DNA of 64,000 bases from Candidatus Methylobacter titanis (GTDB lineage Bacteria; Pseudomonadota; Gammaproteobacteria; Methylococcales; Methylomonadaceae): assembly GCA_029946125.1 (NCBI GenBank), contig JAQSDX010000008.1, forward strand, positions 1-64,000. Direction: 5' to 3'. A program made the translations under genes and the position numbers. The notes under the pieces were generated by a model. That model saw only the letters and a list, made by a program, of their open reading frames with translations. It made no database searches and was not told where the DNA came from. This document shows, one piece after another, positions 53,907 through 63,936 of the stretch. Numbering within the stretch: position 1 is the first letter of the stretch; each line of letters opens with the position of its first letter.

Positions 53907-56301
53907 ATTTATTCGTAATCTGTCAATAAATCACAAATTGCTACTCATTTTGTTGTTCTCCAGTGTTACCTCTTTGCTGTTTGCCGGCCTGCTTTTAATA
54001 GTGCTTGAGATCTCAGAGTTCCAGAAAAATACCCGGGATGATTTGTCAATCCTGGCTCAAATGGTAGGTAATCGCAGTACCGCTGCATTAATGTTCGAGG
54101 ACAGAGACTTAGCTAATGAAAATTTAGCTGTATTTAACAACCTGCCTTATGTGCAAACGGCTTGTTTTTATAATGCGCAAGATGTTATTTTTACGCAATT
54201 ACAGAAAAACGGGGATCAGGAATGGGCATGTCCTGTATCCGTTAAAACTGAAGAAACCCGGTTTGAAAACACCCATTTACATGTAGTTCAGCCGATTGTT
54301 GTCGATGCGGTTGAAGTGGGTGCCATTTATATTCAGGCCGATTTGACTCTGGCTTACTGGCGTAAAGTGCAATTTATAGGGCTGATATTTTTTGTGCTGG
54401 CGGGGGTATCGATACTCACCTTCTTCCTGTCAACTCCGCTGTTGAAGCTTATTTCCTCGCCGATCAAAAAACTGGTCGATAAAGTTAAAAAAATTAGCGA
54501 GACACAAGATTATTCGTTGAGAGCGGATAAAGTTAATGATGATGAGTTAGGCGTTCTGGTTGACGCCTTTAATGGCCTGATTGCTACTGTTGAGGCCCAA
54601 AACCAGGCTTTGACGCTGGCAAAAGACCGTTATTTGGCGCTTTATGATGATAATCCGACGATGGTATTTAATCTGAAGGTAGACGGTCGTATTTTATCGG
54701 TTAATCGTACCGGTGCCAGGCATCTGGGATTATCTGTTGACGAAGTGCAAGGTTGTTCGATTTTTGATTTTGTTCATGGGGATGATTTGCCTATCATGCA
54801 TGATTTGGTTGAATGTTGCTTGACGCGCCCTTTACGGGTCTATAAGCAGGAGCTTAGACAGATTTGTCATAAAGGCAGGATTATTTGGGTTAGGGCCACA
54901 GCGAGATTGGTCGAAAATGAACATCAGCAAAACAGTTTGTTGCTGGTGGGTGAAGATATAACAGAAGCTCGCTTATTGAGTGAAAATATAGCTTATCAGG
55001 CGAGTCACGATGCCTTGACAGGCTTGGCTAATCGCAGTGAGTTCGATAGTTATATTAAGCAGGCAGTCGCCTTGGCTTATGCCGATAATTCGGAGCATGT
55101 TTTGTGCTATCTGGATTTGGATCAATTTAAAGTGGTTAACGATACCTGCGGCCATCTTGCCGGCGATGAATTGCTCAGACAGTTGGGTGATTTATTAAGG
55201 ACACATATCAGGAAACAGGATTTTGTAGCCCGTCTGGGTGGTGACGAGTTTGGCGTGTTGATGATTAATTGCTCATTAAATGAGGCATTTTTAGCGTGCG
55301 AAAATTTACGCGATTTGGTTAAAGATTTCCGTTTTGCCTGGGAAGATAGGAGTTTTACCATCGGCGTGAGTATCGGTATTTCAGCGATAAACGGTTCCAG
55401 TGGTAATGCCGTTAACCTGCTTAAAGAGGCCGATTCCGCCTGCTATGTGGCGAAAGATAATGGTCGAAACCGGGTGCATGTGTTTAGTCCTGATGATGAA
55501 GAGTTAGCGCTGAGACAGGGAGAAATGCAATGGGTAGAAAAAATTCAGCAAGGTCTGGAACAAAACCGTTTTTGCTTGTATGGGCAACCCATAGTAGCAA
55601 TTACTCCTCATGAGGAAGGCATGCATTTTGAAACCTTGGTTCGTTATCGGGAGAATGATGGGGGCATTATTCCCCCCGGCGCATTTCTACCGGCGGCAGA
55701 ACGTTATAACCTGGCGCCCTTGCTGGACCGTTGGGTGATTAGTCATTTGTTTGAATGGATAGCGACGAAGCCGGGCTTTATTGATGAGTTATCGTTGTGT
55801 TCAGTCAATTTATCTGGCCTGTCGTTGTCTGATGAAACTATGCTGGCATTTATCTCTGAACAGTTCTCCAAATGGGCCATCCCCGCGCATAAAATCTGTT
55901 TTGAGGTTACCGAAACTGCCGCTATCGTCAATTTATCCTATGCAACCAAATTTATTAAGCAATTAAAAGAGCGCGGCTGTTTATTTTCATTGGATGACTT
56001 TGGCAGCGGTTTGTCTTCTTTTGCCTATTTAAAAAACCTGCCGGTCGATTATCTTAAAATTGACGGCCTGTTCGTTAAGGATATGCTTAATGATAAAGTG
56101 GATCTTGCGATGGTGAAATCAATTAACGAAGTCGGGCATGTTATGGGCAAAAAAACGATTGCCGAATTTGTTGAAAACGAACAGATCTTTAATTTGCTTA
56201 ATGTCCTGGGTGTGGATTATGCGCAAGGCTACGGTATTGGCAAACCCGTGCCTCTGGATGAACTAAAACTTATAAAACCCTTTACATCGGCATCAAAATG
56301 A
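53899..56301 (+). CDS. CHASE8-HAMP-PAS-GGDEF-EAL c-di-GMP turnover protein
   Basis: A predicted 800-residue inner-membrane sensor. Membrane helices are at about 12-36 and 160-182, with a periplasmic CHASE8-like domain between. HAMP (about 185-235) and PAS (about 245-360) follow. The GGDEF domain has RLGGDEF (about 447) and the inhibitory site RKQD (about 438). The EAL domain has the variant FETLVRYRE (about 577) and intact DDFGSGLSSF (about 699). Both activities look possible. YfiN has the CHASE8-HAMP-GGDEF layout without EAL, so this partner adds phosphodiesterase. ATG 53899 follows GGAGAAAG. The stop overlaps the receptor start (ATGA). Confidence 0.92.
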   Translation: MIKFIRNLSINHKLLLILLFSSVTSLLFAGLLLIVLEISEFQKNTRDDLSILAQMVGNRSTAALMFEDRDLANENLAVFNNLPYVQTACFYNAQDVIFTQLQKNGDQEWACPVSVKTEETRFENTHLHVVQPIVVDAVEVGAIYIQADLTLAYWRKVQFIGLIFFVLAGVSILTFFLSTPLLKLISSPIKKLVDKVKKISETQDYSLRADKVNDDELGVLVDAFNGLIATVEAQNQALTLAKDRYLALYDDNPTMVFNLKVDGRILSVNRTGARHLGLSVDEVQGCSIFDFVHGDDLPIMHDLVECCLTRPLRVYKQELRQICHKGRIIWVRATARLVENEHQQNSLLLVGEDITEARLLSENIAYQASHDALTGLANRSEFDSYIKQAVALAYADNSEHVLCYLDLDQFKVVNDTCGHLAGDELLRQLGDLLRTHIRKQDFVARLGGDEFGVLMINCSLNEAFLACENLRDLVKDFRFAWEDRSFTIGVSIGISAINGSSGNAVNLLKEADSACYVAKDNGRNRVHVFSPDDEELALRQGEMQWVEKIQQGLEQNRFCLYGQPIVAITPHEEGMHFETLVRYRENDGGIIPPGAFLPAAERYNLAPLLDRWVISHLFEWIATKPGFIDELSLCSVNLSGLSLSDETMLAFISEQFSKWAIPAHKICFEVTETAAIVNLSYATKFIKQLKERGCLFSLDDFGSGLSSFAYLKNLPVDYLKIDGLFVKDMLNDKVDLAMVKSINEVGHVMGKKTIAEFVENEQIFNLLNVLGVDYAQGYGIGKPVPLDELKLIKPFTSASK

Positions 56302-58424
56302 ACGTCAAAATTTCCATGATTATCGGCTGGTTAGCGACTATTAGCTACTTTAGTTCATGTGATGCCAGCGCTGAAGACTTAATGGATCTGTCTCTGGATG
56401 AATTGGGTGCAATTGCTGTTACTTCTATTGCTACAGGCACATCAAAACCTATTTTTCAGTCCGCTGCAGTGACCAGTGTGATTACCGCCGAGCAAATTAA
56501 ATCGATGGGCGCGACCGAGTTGCATGAGGTATTGGAAACTGTATCTGGGGTGCATGCCAGTCTTCAGGAAAATACCTATGATTATAGTTACACTATGCGT
56601 GGTATCCGTAATACCCAAAACTCACAGGTTTTGATGCTATTAAACGGAACCCGTATTACCACGCCTTTTAGTGGCACCTTAATGACGGGTACCGAGTTAC
56701 CTATTGAGGCTATTCAGCAAGTGGAGGTTATCCGGGGGCCGGGCTCTGCATTGTATGGCGCGGATGCATTTGCCGGCGTTATCAATATCATTACCAAAAA
56801 AGCCAAGGATATTGATGGTACAACGGTAGGTGGTCGGATAGGTGACCATAACACTCAGAGCGGGTGGGGACAGTATGGCGCTCAGTGGGCAGGCTGGGAC
56901 GTTGCGACCAGTCTGCAATATCAGCATACCAGTGGCGATAACGGGCGTATGGTTAATGCCGATGCTCAAACCGGCTTTGATACGGCATTTGGAACGAAAG
57001 CTTCTCATGCCCCAGGCGCATTGAATACTCGCTATGAAACTCTTAACGGCCATCTTAATCTGCAGCGCAAGCATTGGGATATCGGTTTCTGGGCATTTAA
57101 TTCAATTAACGCAGGCACCCGTGCGGGTGCTGCTGGCGCATTGGATCCAAATGGTGTTGGCAACGGTGAACAATATTTAGGCGATGTGCGCTTTTCCACT
57201 GAAGATTGGCTAGATAGCTGGGAATTGACGGCTCATGCCAGCTATCAGCAAGCTGATTTTCAGGCTCGACAATTACAGCTTTTTCCGAATCACACAGTGT
57301 TACCCATAGGTTCTGATGGGAATATTAGTCCTTTAGGTACACCCGTTTCATTTCCTAATGGAGTCAATGCTGATATAGGTCGAATAGAAAAGATTCCCGC
57401 AATTGAATTGAGCTCAGTCTACAAGGGACTTGACAATCATCTACTGCGCTTTAGTGCCGGTTTTCGGTATGAACAAATTAGCGCAAGTGAAAGTAAAAAT
57501 TTCGGACCTGGGGTAATCGATGGCAGCCAGAGTGTCGTTGGTGGCACATTAACGAATATAACGGGTACGCCTTTCGCTTATTTGCCGGATACTGATCGGA
57601 CAATCTGGTCCTTGGTAGCGCAGGATGAATGGCAGCTTGCTGACGATTGGCAGTTGACTGCAGGCCTGCGTTATGACGATTATTCTGATTTTGGCGGAAC
57701 CGTCAATCCACGTGTTGCTCTGATTTGGGACATTAATGAACAACTCACCAGCAAGCTTTTGTATGGAAAAGCGTTTAGAGCGCCCAATTTTGCAGAACAG
57801 TTTACCCAGAATAATCCGGTCGTGCTGGGCAACAAAAATTTAAAGCCCGAAACCATTAATACTTATGAATGGGCTATAGATTACCGGCCATTTTCAGCAC
57901 TAAGAGCCGCAGGTAATGTGTATTATTATCAAATTGACAATCTTATAGCGGCAGTGCCTGATCCAGGCAGACAAACAAATAGCTATCAGAATAGCGGCAA
58001 TCAAAACGGTTATGGAACAGAGTTGGAATTTAACTGGCAAGTCGTTGAACAATGGAATGTAAAAGGCAATTACGCGTGGCAGCACGCCACTAACGAAGAA
58101 ACCAATCGATTGGTGACGGGTGTACCCGAACATCAAGTTTATGTTGCTTTGCAGTGGCAATTTATGCCGAACTGGCAATTACAGCCGCAGCTTAACTGGA
58201 TAGGTGGTAGAACCCGATTACCAGGCGATAACCGGCAGTTGAGTGATTATGAAACCATCGACTTAACACTACGGGGTAAAAAATTGTTTGGGCATCTCGA
58301 TCTCGCGGCCTCCTTACGCAATGCGTTCGATACCAATTATTATGAACCGGCGGCGCTCCAATTGCCTCAAAATCTGCCTATGCCGGGAAGAAGCTTTTAT
58401 CTTGAAGCATCGGTTAACTTTTGA
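56298..58424 (+). CDS. TonB-dependent outer-membrane receptor
   Basis: A 708-residue receptor. The likely signal peptide is residues 1-25, followed by the leader MDLSLDELGAIAVTSIATGT, a block found in receptors next to YfiR genes. The plug spans about 50-165 (VLETVSGVHAS; VEVIRGPGSALYGADAFAGVINIITKKA), then a barrel ending LEASVNF with a terminal Phe. The ligand is unknown. It is translationally coupled to the c-di-GMP gene, making the receptor part of the same signalling unit (inference). Confidence 0.92.
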   Translation: MNVKISMIIGWLATISYFSSCDASAEDLMDLSLDELGAIAVTSIATGTSKPIFQSAAVTSVITAEQIKSMGATELHEVLETVSGVHASLQENTYDYSYTMRGIRNTQNSQVLMLLNGTRITTPFSGTLMTGTELPIEAIQQVEVIRGPGSALYGADAFAGVINIITKKAKDIDGTTVGGRIGDHNTQSGWGQYGAQWAGWDVATSLQYQHTSGDNGRMVNADAQTGFDTAFGTKASHAPGALNTRYETLNGHLNLQRKHWDIGFWAFNSINAGTRAGAAGALDPNGVGNGEQYLGDVRFSTEDWLDSWELTAHASYQQADFQARQLQLFPNHTVLPIGSDGNISPLGTPVSFPNGVNADIGRIEKIPAIELSSVYKGLDNHLLRFSAGFRYEQISASESKNFGPGVIDGSQSVVGGTLTNITGTPFAYLPDTDRTIWSLVAQDEWQLADDWQLTAGLRYDDYSDFGGTVNPRVALIWDINEQLTSKLLYGKAFRAPNFAEQFTQNNPVVLGNKNLKPETINTYEWAIDYRPFSALRAAGNVYYYQIDNLIAAVPDPGRQTNSYQNSGNQNGYGTELEFNWQVVEQWNVKGNYAWQHATNEETNRLVTGVPEHQVYVALQWQFMPNWQLQPQLNWIGGRTRLPGDNRQLSDYETIDLTLRGKKLFGHLDLAASLRNAFDTNYYEPAALQLPQNLPMPGRSFYLEASVNF

Positions 58425-58487
58425 TGTCTCCATGCTATTGACTTAGGGAATGCAATCTGTGTAAGGTAGATTGGGACAGTTGAGACT

Positions 58488-58521
58488 ATTGTGGGAGCGA
58501 TGCCCTCATCGCTTCCACAAT
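58488..58521. repeat. REP-like palindrome (GTGGGAGCGATG family), copy 2
   Basis: ATTGTGGGAGCGATG, ccc, then CATCGCTTCCACAAT; one mismatch in the stem. Partner of 2231-2266. It lies 64 bases after the receptor stop. Confidence 0.7.
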
Positions 58522-58688
58522 GACATAACATCAGTGCTATCAAATTTTAAATCGCTGTCCCGGCTTAAATAGGAAGCTCAAGCCTCGTGTATCTAAAGCC
58601 AGCTTGAGACTTCTTTACCATCGGCATTCAAAACTGGCTTTAAACAGCCTGGGTTGATGACTGGGTACTGTCAAGGTTGAGCGATTAC

Positions 58689-59474
58689 TCATGTACCCAC
58701 CCAACTATTGCTCCTTGCGGCTTTGCTTGGCTTCTCAATTGGCCGGGTTTGTCCAAAACTGCCTTCATTAGTTAGAAAATTCCATATATTCGGTTTTTTT
58801 TCAGCTACACAGTCAAGCAAATCCGTTATTTTTATGACAGTCGGCCATCGTGGGCCGTGATAATCTCCTTGTGGACCAATTTTTATAAAATTGATGCCCA
58901 ATGCTGATAAAAATTGTAACAACGACCGTTCCATAGTGGCATATAAATAGCGAATGTCGTTTTCATGGCTCACTTTAATGACACAAGCGATTAAGGCGAG
59001 ACTAATCAGCGGAAAAGCCCGTCGCTCGTCTGATGTAAAATAGTCCTGCTGATCAGGACCGATAGCAGCTAAGGTATGCGTTTCATTCTTTCTTTTTTTA
59101 AATTCTTTCGATACACAAAATCGTGATACTTCTCCCAGGTGCTCTCGATTAATAGGCTGCATCACTCCAGAATTATCAATCTCGCAATATAGTTCAAGTG
59201 GAAATAATTTTTCCGGGTTATCGGTACCAGGAAGGATAAGGCGAGTTGTTGCGGCATATTCTCCAGACTTGCGGTGACGAATCAGGTAATGAACCGATTG
59301 CGGGTCAAAGTCGTCAAATTCCATTTGATCAGGGAATTGACAGGGGGATTCGAAGTTGTTTTCAATGCAATACACTTGATAGCGCAGTTTATACACCTCA
59401 AGTTTAAGTTCATCAGAAATCGCCGGTACCATCTCAAAATATTCATTAAAATGATCGATAATGTTAATAGTCAA
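58689..59474 (-). CDS. PEP-CTERM/exosortase system-associated acyltransferase
   Basis: A 261-residue GNAT-like N-acyltransferase of the exosortase-associated class (TIGR03694 type). The start is YFEMVPAISDELKLEVYKLRYQVYCIENNFE. RKSGEYAATTRLILPG and LGEVSRFCVSKEFKKRKNE give the acyl-acceptor and acyl-donor blocks; YLYATMERSLLQFLSALGI is typical of the C-terminal half. No exosortase or PEP-CTERM protein is in the window, so it acts with genes elsewhere. It probably makes an N-acyl amino acid (family knowledge). Confidence 0.85.
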   Translation of the reverse strand: MTINIIDHFNEYFEMVPAISDELKLEVYKLRYQVYCIENNFESPCQFPDQMEFDDFDPQSVHYLIRHRKSGEYAATTRLILPGTDNPEKLFPLELYCEIDNSGVMQPINREHLGEVSRFCVSKEFKKRKNETHTLAAIGPDQQDYFTSDERRAFPLISLALIACVIKVSHENDIRYLYATMERSLLQFLSALGINFIKIGPQGDYHGPRWPTVIKITDLLDCVAEKKPNIWNFLTNEGSFGQTRPIEKPSKAARSNSWVGT

Positions 59475-59910
59475 GTGTTTGTCTCTTGTTTGATCAGGGG
59501 TGATAGGTGATAACTATTTACTACAAAATTCTTTTGAATAACTTGGATAGGAGATTTTGCGCATTATGCAATCTAAAATTTTTCAGGTTACAACAGCAAC
59601 TAAACCGGCATCAAGGTAATAAAAGGGCATTTCAGTGTTTCCGCTCCTGGAAAACTTCAACCGAGTATAGTTTCTATCGGAATAAAAAGCTATCGAGGTG
59701 TAGGTTCTGAGTTCATTCGCATGTCTAATCAGGGAAGAAAGGTAACACGCTGAACTGATGAGCAAAAACAAGGTCTTGCTTGATGAGTTATACTTCCTGA
59801 GCTTGATCTGCGGTAAAATCATTCGCTGCCTTGTGGATGAAAAATTTCAAGGGTTGAAATTCTTGAAAGCAAACTCAATATGACACACAAACTGTAATGA
59901 AGGATAAAAA
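59475..59910. other. Intergenic region between divergent genes
   Basis: About 435 AT-rich bases between the acyltransferase (minus) and the methyltransferase (plus). Both promoters should lie here. Open frames in it show no family likeness. Nothing further could be supported. Confidence 0.4.
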
Positions 59911-60693
59911 ATGGCACAACCCAAAGGCTATGTAGACCCGAACTATCTCCACATCATTGGCAATCAACTCAATCAGATTAAGCAACGCTCCTACGCTCTG
60001 ATGAAAATTCAGCCTGGGCATAAGGTGCTGGATTTGGGCTGCGGTCCGGGTACTGACACCATACCTCTGGCGCCAATGGTGGGTGGCAACGGACAAGTCA
60101 TTGGCGCGGATTACGATGAGGCCATGATTGCCGAAGCCGAACAACGTGCCGAGCAAGCCGGTGTCAATACATGGGTCGGACATCAGCGCGTTGATGCTAT
60201 GTCACTGCCGTTTGCAACCGATTATTTCGATTCCTGCCGTAGTGAGCGCTTGTTTCAGCATTTACCCAATCCCGCACCAGCTTTAGCTGAAATGACTCGT
60301 GTCACTAAACCAGGCGGATGGATAGTCGTTGCGGATACCGATTGGGGTAGCTTGTCAACAGATAGCGATGAAACTGATATTGAACGCCGTCTAGCCCAAT
60401 TTCTGGCCGAATCCTCTTTGCATAATGGTTACTCAGGGCGAAAATTATACCGCTTATTTAAACAACAAAATCTGGCTGATATTTCATTTGAGGTGTTTCC
60501 TGTGGCTACGCCCAGTTATGCCTTGGCACGCCAGGCAACGCAGGCAGAAAGAATCGAACAGGAAGCCCTTAAGGCGGGCGTCATTACGGCTAAGGAGCTC
60601 CAACGCTGGCAGACTGGTCTTGAGAAAGCGGACTCGGAAGGTGTCTATTTTTGTAGTGTGAATGTCATGATGTTTGCTGGACGCAAGAATTGA
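59911..60693 (+). CDS. Class I SAM-dependent methyltransferase
   Basis: A 260-residue methyltransferase of the UbiE/type 11 group. Motif I is KVLDLGCGPGTDTIPLAPM (about 35-53), motif II VIGADYDEAMIAEAEQRAE, and the post-motif DAMSLPFATDYFDSCRSERLFQHLPNP. A C-terminal extension (about 190-260) includes ALARQATQAERIEQEALKAG. Ribosome site GAAGGA precedes the ATG. The substrate cannot be told; not part of an obvious operon. Confidence 0.9.
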   Translation: MAQPKGYVDPNYLHIIGNQLNQIKQRSYALMKIQPGHKVLDLGCGPGTDTIPLAPMVGGNGQVIGADYDEAMIAEAEQRAEQAGVNTWVGHQRVDAMSLPFATDYFDSCRSERLFQHLPNPAPALAEMTRVTKPGGWIVVADTDWGSLSTDSDETDIERRLAQFLAESSLHNGYSGRKLYRLFKQQNLADISFEVFPVATPSYALARQATQAERIEQEALKAGVITAKELQRWQTGLEKADSEGVYFCSVNVMMFAGRKN

Positions 60694-60746
60694 ATCTGCT
60701 GTTATTGAGGTGTAGGGCGTGCATTATTCACTCAGTCCTTTGCGCA

Positions 60747-60771
60747 AGGGGCGACCGGCCGGTCGCCCCTA
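60747..60771. repeat. Perfect REP-like palindrome (GGCGACCGGCC family)
   Basis: AGGGGCGACCGG pairs with CCGGTCGCCCCT. Shares the core with hairpins at 3432, 46636 and 47855. Confidence 0.65.
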
Positions 60772-60800
60772 TAATTATCAATCTTCCTTGCTGGTTTAAA

Positions 60801-60925
60801 CCTCGGCCTTTAGGCCGAAAGGAGCGCCCCGCAACAAGCGAAGCGATGTTGCTTTATCGGGCGCGGATTGGGGAGGGGATGCATACCCCTTCCCAATCGT
60901 TGGCTTCATCCCAACGGGATGTTTC
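60801..60925. repeat. Hairpin-rich region, possible IS200/IS605-type end
   Basis: Several stems lie close together: CCTCGGCCTTTAGGCCGA at about 60801, and the GGGGAGGGGATGC..GCATACCCCTTCCC arms at about 60870-60898. This layout resembles the folded ends of IS200/IS605 elements. No transposase gene is present. It also ends the purD side of the gap. Confidence 0.35.
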
Positions 60926-60957
60926 CTTATTGCTCGCGAATTCAAATTATTTAGATT

Positions 60958-62235
60958 TCATTTCTTAATGGCTTTAAAGCCAATATCGGTGCGGTAATAG
61001 ACCTTATCCCAGTGGATGCGCTCGGCTAGCGCATAGGCTCTGCTTTGGGCTTCCTTAATATCATCACCCAAAGCGCAAGCGCATAAGACCCGACCGCCGG
61101 CTGTGACCAGATCGTTGCCGACTTGTTTAGTGGCTGCATGAAAAACCTTGCTGTCTTCGCGCTCCTCGCCAGGCAAGCCGGAAATAACCGCGCCGCTTTG
61201 ATAGGCATCTGGATAGCCGCCAGCTGCCAAAACCACGCCTAAGGCGGCGCGCTCGTCCCAATCGCTGGTGGTCTTATCAAGATCTCCAGCTAGGGCGGCT
61301 TCGCACAATTCTACCAGATCGCTTTTCAAGCGCATCATGATCGGCTGCGTTTCAGGGTCGCCAAAACGGCAGTTGTATTCCAGCACTTTAATGGAGCCGT
61401 CGGCACTAATCATTAAACCTGCGTACAGAAAGCCGGTATAAGGCAGGCCGTCTTCCGCCATGCCTTTTAAGGTCGGTTCGATCACATCGCGCATAACCTT
61501 TTGGTGTATTTCAGGGGTGACCACAGGAGCCGGGGAATAAGCGCCCATGCCGCCGGTATTGGGGCCTTGGTCGCCATTATCGCGGGCTTTGTGATCCTGG
61601 GAGGTCGCCATCGGCAAGGCGTGTTTGCCGTCGGCAATCACAATAAAACTGGCTTCCTCGCCGCTTAGGAATTCTTCGACGACGACACGATTACCGGCTT
61701 CGCCGAATACATTGCCGGATAACATGTCCTCGACAGCAGCGATTGCATCCGCTTCGGTTTGGGCAACAATCACGCCTTTGCCGGCCGCCAAGCCGTCCGC
61801 CTTGACCACAATCGGTGCGCCTTGTTGCCGGATATAGGCTATGGCTTGCTGCTGGTCGGTAAAGGATTGGAACGCGGCAGTCGGGATGTTGTGGCGGATC
61901 ATGAAATCCTTGCAAAAAGTCTTCGAGCCTTCCAGTTGCGCGGCTTTTGCTGAGGGGCCGAAGCACTTTAACCCCGCTTCCTGGAAACGGTCAACGATGC
62001 CCAAAACCAGAGGCACTTCGGGGCCGATGATGGTCAAGTCGATCGCTTCTTTTTGGGCGAATGCCAGCAGCGCGGCAATATCGTCGACCGCAATGGCGAT
62101 GTTTTCAACAGCCGGTTCGAGCGCGGTACCGGCATTGCCGGGCGCGACGAACACTTTTTCGACTTTGGATGATTGTTTGGCTTTCCAGGCGAGGGCGTGT
62201 TCACGTCCGCCGCTGCCGACGATGAGGATTTTCAT
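60958..62235 (-). CDS. purD: Phosphoribosylamine-glycine ligase
   Basis: A 425-residue GARS enzyme, second step of de novo purine synthesis. It begins [20 protein letters not shown] and has the ATP-grasp blocks [13 protein letters not shown] and [16 protein letters not shown], then [14 protein letters not shown] and [17 protein letters not shown]. Length is standard. It follows purH on the same strand, separated by a REP-like hairpin (62254-62309), which is the common purHD order. Confidence 0.97.
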   Translation of the reverse strand: MKILIVGSGGREHALAWKAKQSSKVEKVFVAPGNAGTALEPAVENIAIAVDDIAALLAFAQKEAIDLTIIGPEVPLVLGIVDRFQEAGLKCFGPSAKAAQLEGSKTFCKDFMIRHNIPTAAFQSFTDQQQAIAYIRQQGAPIVVKADGLAAGKGVIVAQTEADAIAAVEDMLSGNVFGEAGNRVVVEEFLSGEEASFIVIADGKHALPMATSQDHKARDNGDQGPNTGGMGAYSPAPVVTPEIHQKVMRDVIEPTLKGMAEDGLPYTGFLYAGLMISADGSIKVLEYNCRFGDPETQPIMMRLKSDLVELCEAALAGDLDKTTSDWDERAALGVVLAAGGYPDAYQSGAVISGLPGEEREDSKVFHAATKQVGNDLVTAGGRVLCACALGDDIKEAQSRAYALAERIHWDKVYYRTDIGFKAIKK

Positions 62236-62253
62236 GGTGCTTCTCGTGTGCTT

Positions 62254-62309
62254 TGTGGGAGCGACTTCAGTCGCCCATATGTTAAAGGGCGACTGAAGTC
62301 GCCCCCACA
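62254..62309. repeat. REP-like double hairpin between purH and purD
   Basis: TGTGGGAGCGACTTCAGTCG and its partner CGACTGAAGTCGCCCCCACA; each arm contains the inverted unit GCGACTTCAGTCGC. The same unit is the core of the 125-bp MITE (17191, 43334). In the operon it may weaken purD transcription or protect purH mRNA. Confidence 0.7.
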
Positions 62310-62325
62310 GTTTATGCTTTGTTAA

Positions 62326-63936
62326 TTAATGCCTGAAATGGCGCATGCCGGTAAACACCATCGCGATATTGTGCTCGTCGGCTGCGGCAATGACTTCATT
62401 ATCCCGCATCGAACCGCCGGGCTGGATGACTGCGGTGATGCCCGCTTCGGCAGCGGAATCAATGCCGTCCCTGAACGGGAAAAATGCGTCGGAAGCCATC
62501 GCCGAACCTGGCACATCCAGGCCGGCATCAACGGCTTTGATGCCGGCGATTTTGGCCGAATAAACCCGGCTCATTTGTCCTGCGCCGACGCCGATAGTCT
62601 GGCCGTTTTTGCAGTACACAATCGCATTGGATTTGACGAATTTGGCGACTTTCCAGGCGAACAGCAAATCGGCCAGTTCCTGTTCGCTCGGGGCGCGTTT
62701 GCTGACTATTTTGAGGTCGGCGGCGCCGATCTCGCCCAGATCCTTGTCCTGAACCAGCAAGCCTCCGGCAACGCGTTTGAAATCGAGGGAAGCTTGATTG
62801 GCATTGTTCCAGATACCGCATTCCAACACGCGCACATTTTGCTTTGCCGCCAAAACGGTTTGAGCGGCTGCGCTGATAGACGGCGCAATAATGACTTCGA
62901 CAAATTGACGCTTGATGATTTCAGCGGCGGTTGGTTCGTCCAGTTCCCGGTTAAACGCGATGATGCCGCCGAATGCCGAGGTCGGGTCGGTGGCATAAGC
63001 CTTGTCGTAAGCAGCAAGCAGGCTGTCGGCCTGGGCTACGCCGCAGGGGTTGGCATGTTTGAGAATCACGCAGGTAGGCTGGTCGTTAAACGACTTGACG
63101 CATTCCAGCGCGGCATCGGCATCGGCAATATTGTTGTAGGACAGTTCCTTGCCTTGCAGTTGCTTGGCGGCGGCAATCGTACCGCTAGCCGGTGATTTTT
63201 CCCGGTAAAACGCCGCATTTTGATGCGGATTTTCGCCATAACGCATGCTCTGGTGATGATAAAACTGCAAATTCAGCGTTTCGGGAAACTGGACGCCGTT
63301 ATCGCCAGGGATGGTGTGTATGCCGCAAGCCTGTCGGGAACTGGCGCGGCGAATGTTGCCCAAGTAGGTCGCAATCGCGGTGTCATAACGCGCGGTGTGT
63401 TCAAAGCTTTTCAGCGCCAGATTGAAGCGGGTTTGCTGCGCGAGTTCGCTGTTGTTATCTTTTAGTTCGGCAATAATCGTTGCGTAATCGGCCGGATCGA
63501 CGATGATCGCAACATCGGCATGATTTTTGGCGGCGGCGCGGATCATGGTCGGGCCGCCGATATCGATGTTTTCAATGGCGGTGGCAAAATCGCAGTCAGG
63601 ATTGGCAATGGTTTGTTCAAACGGGTACAGATTGACTACCACCATATCGATCGGTTTAATGCCGTTCGCGGCCATTACTGCATCATCGATGCCGCGACGC
63701 GCCAAAATGCCGCCGTGGACTTTGGGGTGCAAGGTTTTGACCCGGCCATCCATCATTTCCGGAAAACCGGTGTAATCGGATACTTCGGTCGCCGGAATCT
63801 GATGTTCAGCCAAGATTTTGGCAGTGCCGCCGGTAGACAGGATTTCGATGCCTAAGTGATCGAGTTCACGGCAAAAATCAACGATACCGGATTTGTCGGA
63901 TACGCTGATCAGCGCGCGGGTGACTTTTTTGTTCAT
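62326..63936 (-). CDS. purH: Bifunctional AICAR transformylase/IMP cyclohydrolase
   Basis: A 536-residue enzyme that does the last two steps of IMP synthesis. The N-terminal IMP cyclohydrolase domain has [29 protein letters not shown] and [20 protein letters not shown]. The C-terminal transformylase domain has [14 protein letters not shown], the [13 protein letters not shown] block and [19 protein letters not shown], ending FTGMRHFRH. Length is slightly above the usual 520-530 residues. First gene of the purHD pair; the promoter should lie at 63937-64000. Confidence 0.97.
   Translation of the reverse strand: MNKKVTRALISVSDKSGIVDFCRELDHLGIEILSTGGTAKILAEHQIPATEVSDYTGFPEMMDGRVKTLHPKVHGGILARRGIDDAVMAANGIKPIDMVVVNLYPFEQTIANPDCDFATAIENIDIGGPTMIRAAAKNHADVAIIVDPADYATIIAELKDNNSELAQQTRFNLALKSFEHTARYDTAIATYLGNIRRASSRQACGIHTIPGDNGVQFPETLNLQFYHHQSMRYGENPHQNAAFYREKSPASGTIAAAKQLQGKELSYNNIADADAALECVKSFNDQPTCVILKHANPCGVAQADSLLAAYDKAYATDPTSAFGGIIAFNRELDEPTAAEIIKRQFVEVIIAPSISAAAQTVLAAKQNVRVLECGIWNNANQASLDFKRVAGGLLVQDKDLGEIGAADLKIVSKRAPSEQELADLLFAWKVAKFVKSNAIVYCKNGQTIGVGAGQMSRVYSAKIAGIKAVDAGLDVPGSAMASDAFFPFRDGIDSAAEAGITAVIQPGGSMRDNEVIAAADEHNIAMVFTGMRHFRH

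Noticed and set aside
59507-59822. Open frames on both strands in the gap before the methyltransferase
   Set aside because: No family likeness and atypical composition; promoter DNA is more likely.
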